The position numbers were made by a program, and so were the translations under genes. This document shows, one piece after another, positions 61,571 through 64,000 of a stretch of 64,000 bases of DNA. This stretch comes from Kitasatospora acidiphila (GTDB lineage Bacteria > Actinomycetota > Actinomycetes > Streptomycetales > Streptomycetaceae): NCBI RefSeq assembly GCF_006636205.1, contig NZ_VIGB01000003.1:124001-188000 (forward strand). The letters are read 5' to 3'. Under the pieces are notes generated by a model. That model made no database searches and was not told where the DNA came from. It saw only the letters and a program-made list of their open reading frames with translations. How positions within the stretch are numbered: the stretch's first letter is position 1; the number at the start of each line of letters is the position of its first letter.

Positions 61571-62101
61571 TTAGCGGGCGTGCTGTCTCGGCGAAGGTCG
61601 ACCGCTCTCACCGTAGTTCGGACCGCAGGTGCCCCCGGTTCGCCGGTCGGCCGGGACTGGTCGACTCAATCCACGGTCAGGCTCTGGAACAGCTGCAGCC
61701 GCTCGCGGCCTGGAGTATTGATCGGAGAGAAGGGCGTCGACGAAGTCATCGACGCCGCCGCTCACTTGGAGCGAACGGACGACGCCGTCGAAGTCCGCGA
61801 ACCAGATCGTCTCCACATCCGGTGCCAGACGCTGCAGCAGCTGGAGCACCATGGCGGCAGGGACTTCGAGCTCGTCCTGCTCGGGAAGCACGAATACTGG
61901 CCTGTCGGCGAAGTAGAGGATCCGGTGGTAACGCAGCTGCCCGCGGATCTGGATTTCGATCGTTGCGTCTGCCCCGGACGGTGATCCGGAGACGGAGGCG
62001 TCGGGGCGGAGTGCGTTGGCGGTCCGGATGAGGTCGGCGGTGGTGAACTCCCGGCGTGCCCCGTGCCGTTCAGTCGGCCTCACGTAGTAGCTGCCTGACA
62101 T
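61571..62101 (-). CDS. Hypothetical protein, possible immunity protein
   Basis: 176 residues from ATG 62101 (AGAGGAA upstream). An N-terminal alpha/beta portion (SYYVRPTERHGARREFTTAD, DATIEIQIRGQLRYHRILYF, ADRPVFVLPEQDELEVPAAM, VLQLLQRLAPDVETIWFADF) is followed by a Pro/Arg-rich disordered tail. There is no signal peptide or enzyme motif. The frame is open upstream into a toxin-tail-like fragment (62102-62278), an arrangement resembling a polymorphic toxin followed by its immunity gene. That reading is inference. Confidence 0.55.
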   Translation of the reverse strand: MSGSYYVRPTERHGARREFTTADLIRTANALRPDASVSGSPSGADATIEIQIRGQLRYHRILYFADRPVFVLPEQDELEVPAAMVLQLLQRLAPDVETIWFADFDGVVRSLQVSGGVDDFVDALLSDQYSRPRAAAAVPEPDRGLSRPVPADRRTGGTCGPNYGESGRPSPRQHAR

Positions 62102-62278
62102 CAGCGTTTCCTCTCGATCCTTCCGCGGCCGCGGCCATGGGACGATTCGGGTCTGGCCTGGTACGCCGTTCGTCAGCCGCATCGCCTCGAAGTAGGCGGC
62201 TGCCTTCGGATCGTTGGTGTCGATCTCCAGGCGGTTGGCGCGGTTGCGCGGGTCGTTGATCGCGGAGCCGTAGCCGCC
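62102..62278 (-). pseudogene. C-terminal fragment of a lost gene, toxin-tail-like
   Basis: Read leftwards, GYGSAINDPRNRANRLEIDT then NDPKAAAYFEAMRLTNGVPG and QTRIVPWPRPRK form a protein-like stretch that runs without a stop into the next gene. It is cut off on its upstream side at ~62278, exactly where a plus-strand fragment begins. The style (short polar C-terminal domain before a small gene) resembles the end of a polymorphic toxin. No family is identified. Confidence 0.4.
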
Positions 62279-62506
62279 ACTGACTTCCCCGGCAACGGCA
62301 GCGTGTCGGGCTGGCAGGCCCCGAACAGCCTGGGCATGGGCCCACTGGGCAGCGCACCGTTTGCCTCGTCGGAGCCCAACGGAACCATCGACGTCTTCTG
62401 GAAGGGCAGCGGAGCCGGCAGCGGCGACATCTGGCACACCTTCTGGAACGGCGGCCAGGTCTGGGCGCCGCCGGGCGACCTCGGCGGGAACATCGCGGCC
62501 AACTGA
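62279..62506 (+). pseudogene. C-terminal fragment of a secreted repeat protein (DUF346/PF03984-like)
   Basis: The frame TDFPGNGSVSGWQAPNSLGM then GSAPFASSEPNGTIDVFWKG, DIWHTFWNGGQVWAPPGDLG and GNIAAN ends at TGA 62504-62506. The pattern PNGT-DVFWKG-WH-WNGG-W-DLGG is that of the repeated blade-like modules found at the C terminus of many streptomycete secreted enzymes. Only about one module remains and no start is present. A strong hairpin follows, consistent with the old 3' end of the gene. Confidence 0.65.
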
Positions 62507-62553
62507 CCGGACATCAGCCAAGCACACAGGGCCTCCGTTCCACCTGTGACGAC

Positions 62554-62591
62554 CCGTGGGCCGGCACCGCAGACGCGGTGTCGGCCCACGG
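62554..62591 (+). terminator. 16-bp hairpin after the repeat-protein remnant
   Basis: ccgtgggccggcaccg (62554-62569) pairs with cggtgtcggcccacgg (62576-62591), one G-U pair, 6-nt loop. It lies 48 bp past the remnant's stop codon and was presumably its terminator. Confidence 0.8.
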
Positions 62592-62932
62592 GCGCTCCTG
62601 CCCTCCCGACTACCTCAAGCACGGCCCCGAAACACCCGCTGGGTCTCCGGAGCCGTTGACACATGAGAAGCGGGATCAGGTGTTCCTGGGCACGCGGATC
62701 TTCACCCATGGTGCGTCGATGTGGATGAGCAACTCCTGTGCGACCGCTGCTGCCCGACCGGTCGACACGGATCGCACCGACTACTTCTCGATCCGGCGAA
62801 CCATCACTCTGCGGGACGTCAGCACCGGCAGAAGCCGAGTCGAGCATCGAGGATCCAAACGTGATGGACGGCCTTCTGCTATGCGATGGAACCCGCGCCT
62901 GCTGACTGACTCCGGAGGTTGATGTCAGCCTT
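62592..62932. other. Gene-free 340-bp stretch
   Basis: No convincing gene. Short open frames on both strands have uneven codon bias and no ribosome sites. It separates the 62279-62591 remnant and terminator from the P450 gene ending at 62933. Confidence 0.45.
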
Positions 62933-64000
62933 TCAGCCCCCGGGCCGCCACCGCACCGGCAGAGCCTTCAACCCGTTCTGGAAGTTGGACACGAGTCGAG
63001 CAGGCGGTTCATTCGCTACCAGCTCCAGCCCTGGGAGCTCCAGAACCTGACGGATCATCGCTTTCAGCTGCGTCCGCGCCAGTTGGGCTCCCAGGCAGAA
63101 GTGCGGGCCGTAGCCGAAGCTCAGGTGGTCGTTCGGGGTGCGGGTGATGTCGAAGCGGTCGGCGTCCGGGAACACTGCCTCGTCGCGGTTGGCGGAGGCG
63201 TGGTAGACCACCACCTTCTGCCCGCGCCCGATCCGCGCACCGGCCAACTCCACGTCCCGGACGGCGGTTCGGCGGAAGTCCAGCACGGGCGGCCAGAAGC
63301 GCAGCATCTCCTCGACCGCCGATGCGAGCAGCTCGGGCCGCCGCACCAGCAGCCGGTACTGGTCCGGGTGGCTGAGCAGCGTGTACAGACCGCCCGGCAG
63401 TCCATTGCGGACCGTCTCGTTGCCGGCGACCGCGAACAGGAAGAACGCGGTCTCGAACTCGTCGGTGCTCAGGCCGCCATCGCGCATCCGCGCCAGCAGA
63501 CTGCCCGGGCGGGGCTGGGAAGCCAAGCCGTGGGCATAGGCGAACATGTCGGCCAGGGCGGCCCGGGAGCGCGGGTTGACGGGGCGGCCGTCGGGTCCGG
63601 TGCGGGTGATGGGGCGTTGGGCGAGAGCGGTGCGGCCCAGGTCGGTGAGGTGGGCCGGGTCGGCGGTGCTGGAGGCGGCGTAGTCGGCGTCCTGGTAGCC
63701 GATCACCCGGTTCGACCAGTCCACCAGCAGCTGCCGGTCCTGCTCCGGCACACCCATCACCCACGCCAGCGTGCGCACCGGCAGGTCCGCCGCCAGCCGC
63801 ACGAAGTCGGCCTCGCCGTCCGCCCGCACCGAGTCCACCAACTCCCGCGCGCACTCCTCGATCGCGGCCGACAACTCCCCCAGCGCACGCGGGGTGAAGG
63901 CCGCCGCCACGATCCGGCGCAGCCGCGAGTGCTCCGGCGGATCCTGATTGAGCATCATGGTGCGCGCGAACTCCAGGTCCGCGTCGGTGTCCGGATCCCG
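62933..64000 (-). CDS. Cytochrome P450 (5' end outside window)
   Basis: The last ~355 residues of a P450; the frame is still open at the right edge (RDPDTDADLEFARTMMLNQD), so the ATG codons near 63958 are internal. Seen in order: QDPPEHSRLRRIVAAAFTPR (C-helix WxxxR equivalent region), the I-helix FFLFAVAGNETVRN with the oxygen-activating acid/Thr replaced in the common AGNET form, EEMLRFWPP (ExxR), and the heme loop FGYGPHFCLGAQLAR with the Cys ligand. It is a soluble class I bacterial enzyme needing a ferredoxin, which is not in the window. The DPPEH and AGNET motifs resemble CYP124/125-like or other steroid/lipid-oxidising groups, without certainty. Confidence 0.94.
   Translation of the reverse strand, partial: RDPDTDADLEFARTMMLNQDPPEHSRLRRIVAAAFTPRALGELSAAIEECARELVDSVRADGEADFVRLAADLPVRTLAWVMGVPEQDRQLLVDWSNRVIGYQDADYAASSTADPAHLTDLGRTALAQRPITRTGPDGRPVNPRSRAALADMFAYAHGLASQPRPGSLLARMRDGGLSTDEFETAFFLFAVAGNETVRNGLPGGLYTLLSHPDQYRLLVRRPELLASAVEEMLRFWPPVLDFRRTAVRDVELAGARIGRGQKVVVYHASANRDEAVFPDADRFDITRTPNDHLSFGYGPHFCLGAQLARTQLKAMIRQVLELPGLELVANEPPARLVSNFQNGLKALPVRWRPGG

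Noticed and set aside
61177-61611. 144-residue minus-strand open frame
   Set aside because: Its codon use is poor except for a short piece that belongs to the multi-frame relic at 61262-61526.
1-64000. tRNA, rRNA and riboswitch search by eye
   Set aside because: No cloverleaf, CCA-ended or known riboswitch core sequence was recognised; a covariance-model scan would be needed to exclude them.

Overview
The window is high-GC actinomycete DNA, most likely a Streptomycetaceae chromosome (Streptomyces, Kitasatospora or Streptacidiphilus). The signs are strong third-position G/C bias, frequent GTG and TTG starts, many small TetR/MarR/HxlR/AraC/LAL regulators each paired with one effector gene, and actinomycete families such as DUF5709, DUF5954, DUF574-type methyltransferases, a transmembrane Ser/Thr kinase with an extracellular sensor tail, and secreted hypotheticals. 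No rRNA, tRNA or ribosomal-protein genes were seen, and the content is accessory in character, as expected for a chromosome arm.

Layout. 0-9.8 kb: a truncated gene at the edge; a MarR regulator divergent from a prolyl aminopeptidase-like gene with a one-base frameshift; a polysaccharide deacetylase lipoprotein; a DUF5709 protein; a membrane Ser/Thr kinase; a complete insertion sequence (21-bp perfect ends, 5-bp target duplication); two hypotheticals; and a family-1 beta-glucosidase remnant. 9.2-17.4 kb: regulator/effector pairs (reductase/TetR, AraC, VOC protein, secreted protein, ArsR-like, methyltransferase, TetR/KAS III, HEAT protein). 17.4-27 kb: a regulatory region with two perfect palindromes, then a 2797-residue dimodular NRPS (C-A-PCP-E-C-A-PCP-TE) and, beyond a 13-bp hairpin, a NadR-like P-loop NTPase. 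27-40 kb: hydrolase/ArsR, GNAT, a scar joining two truncated genes, HdeD, a TetR/MFS operon, DedA, DUF5954, a TetR/MMPL pair and an M24 peptidase. 40-49 kb: a LAL-type LuxR regulator, a sedolisin protease, a glycosyltransferase-like protein preceded by a 7-bp microsatellite, and a convergent STAND (NB-ARC/TPR) NTPase. 49-55.4 kb: PaaI thioesterase/HxlR pair, methyltransferase, M50 protease with CBS domains, then a cyanate cluster (carbonic anhydrase, cyanase, guanine-deaminase-like protein) divergent from a frameshifted cynR-like LysR gene. 55.4-64 kb: two secreted proteins, an SDR, a GT1 glycosyltransferase, a degraded stretch with a second double-truncation scar and a possible immunity protein, and a cytochrome P450 running off the right edge.

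How they work together. The NRPS is the main biosynthetic locus. Both adenylation domains read out by hand as DFWNVGMVHK, the threonine code, and module 1 carries an epimerase, so an N-acylated or N-arylated D-(allo-)Thr-Thr product is predicted; the donor of the starter group is not in the window. The cyanate genes form a coherent detoxification or nitrogen-release unit with an unusual third member. Regulators sit next to the genes they probably control, often with an inverted repeat in the shared promoter. The window also shows repeated small-scale decay: a GH1 gene with an internal deletion, two junctions where opposite-facing genes both lost their 5' ends, and two single missing C bases that may be assembly errors.
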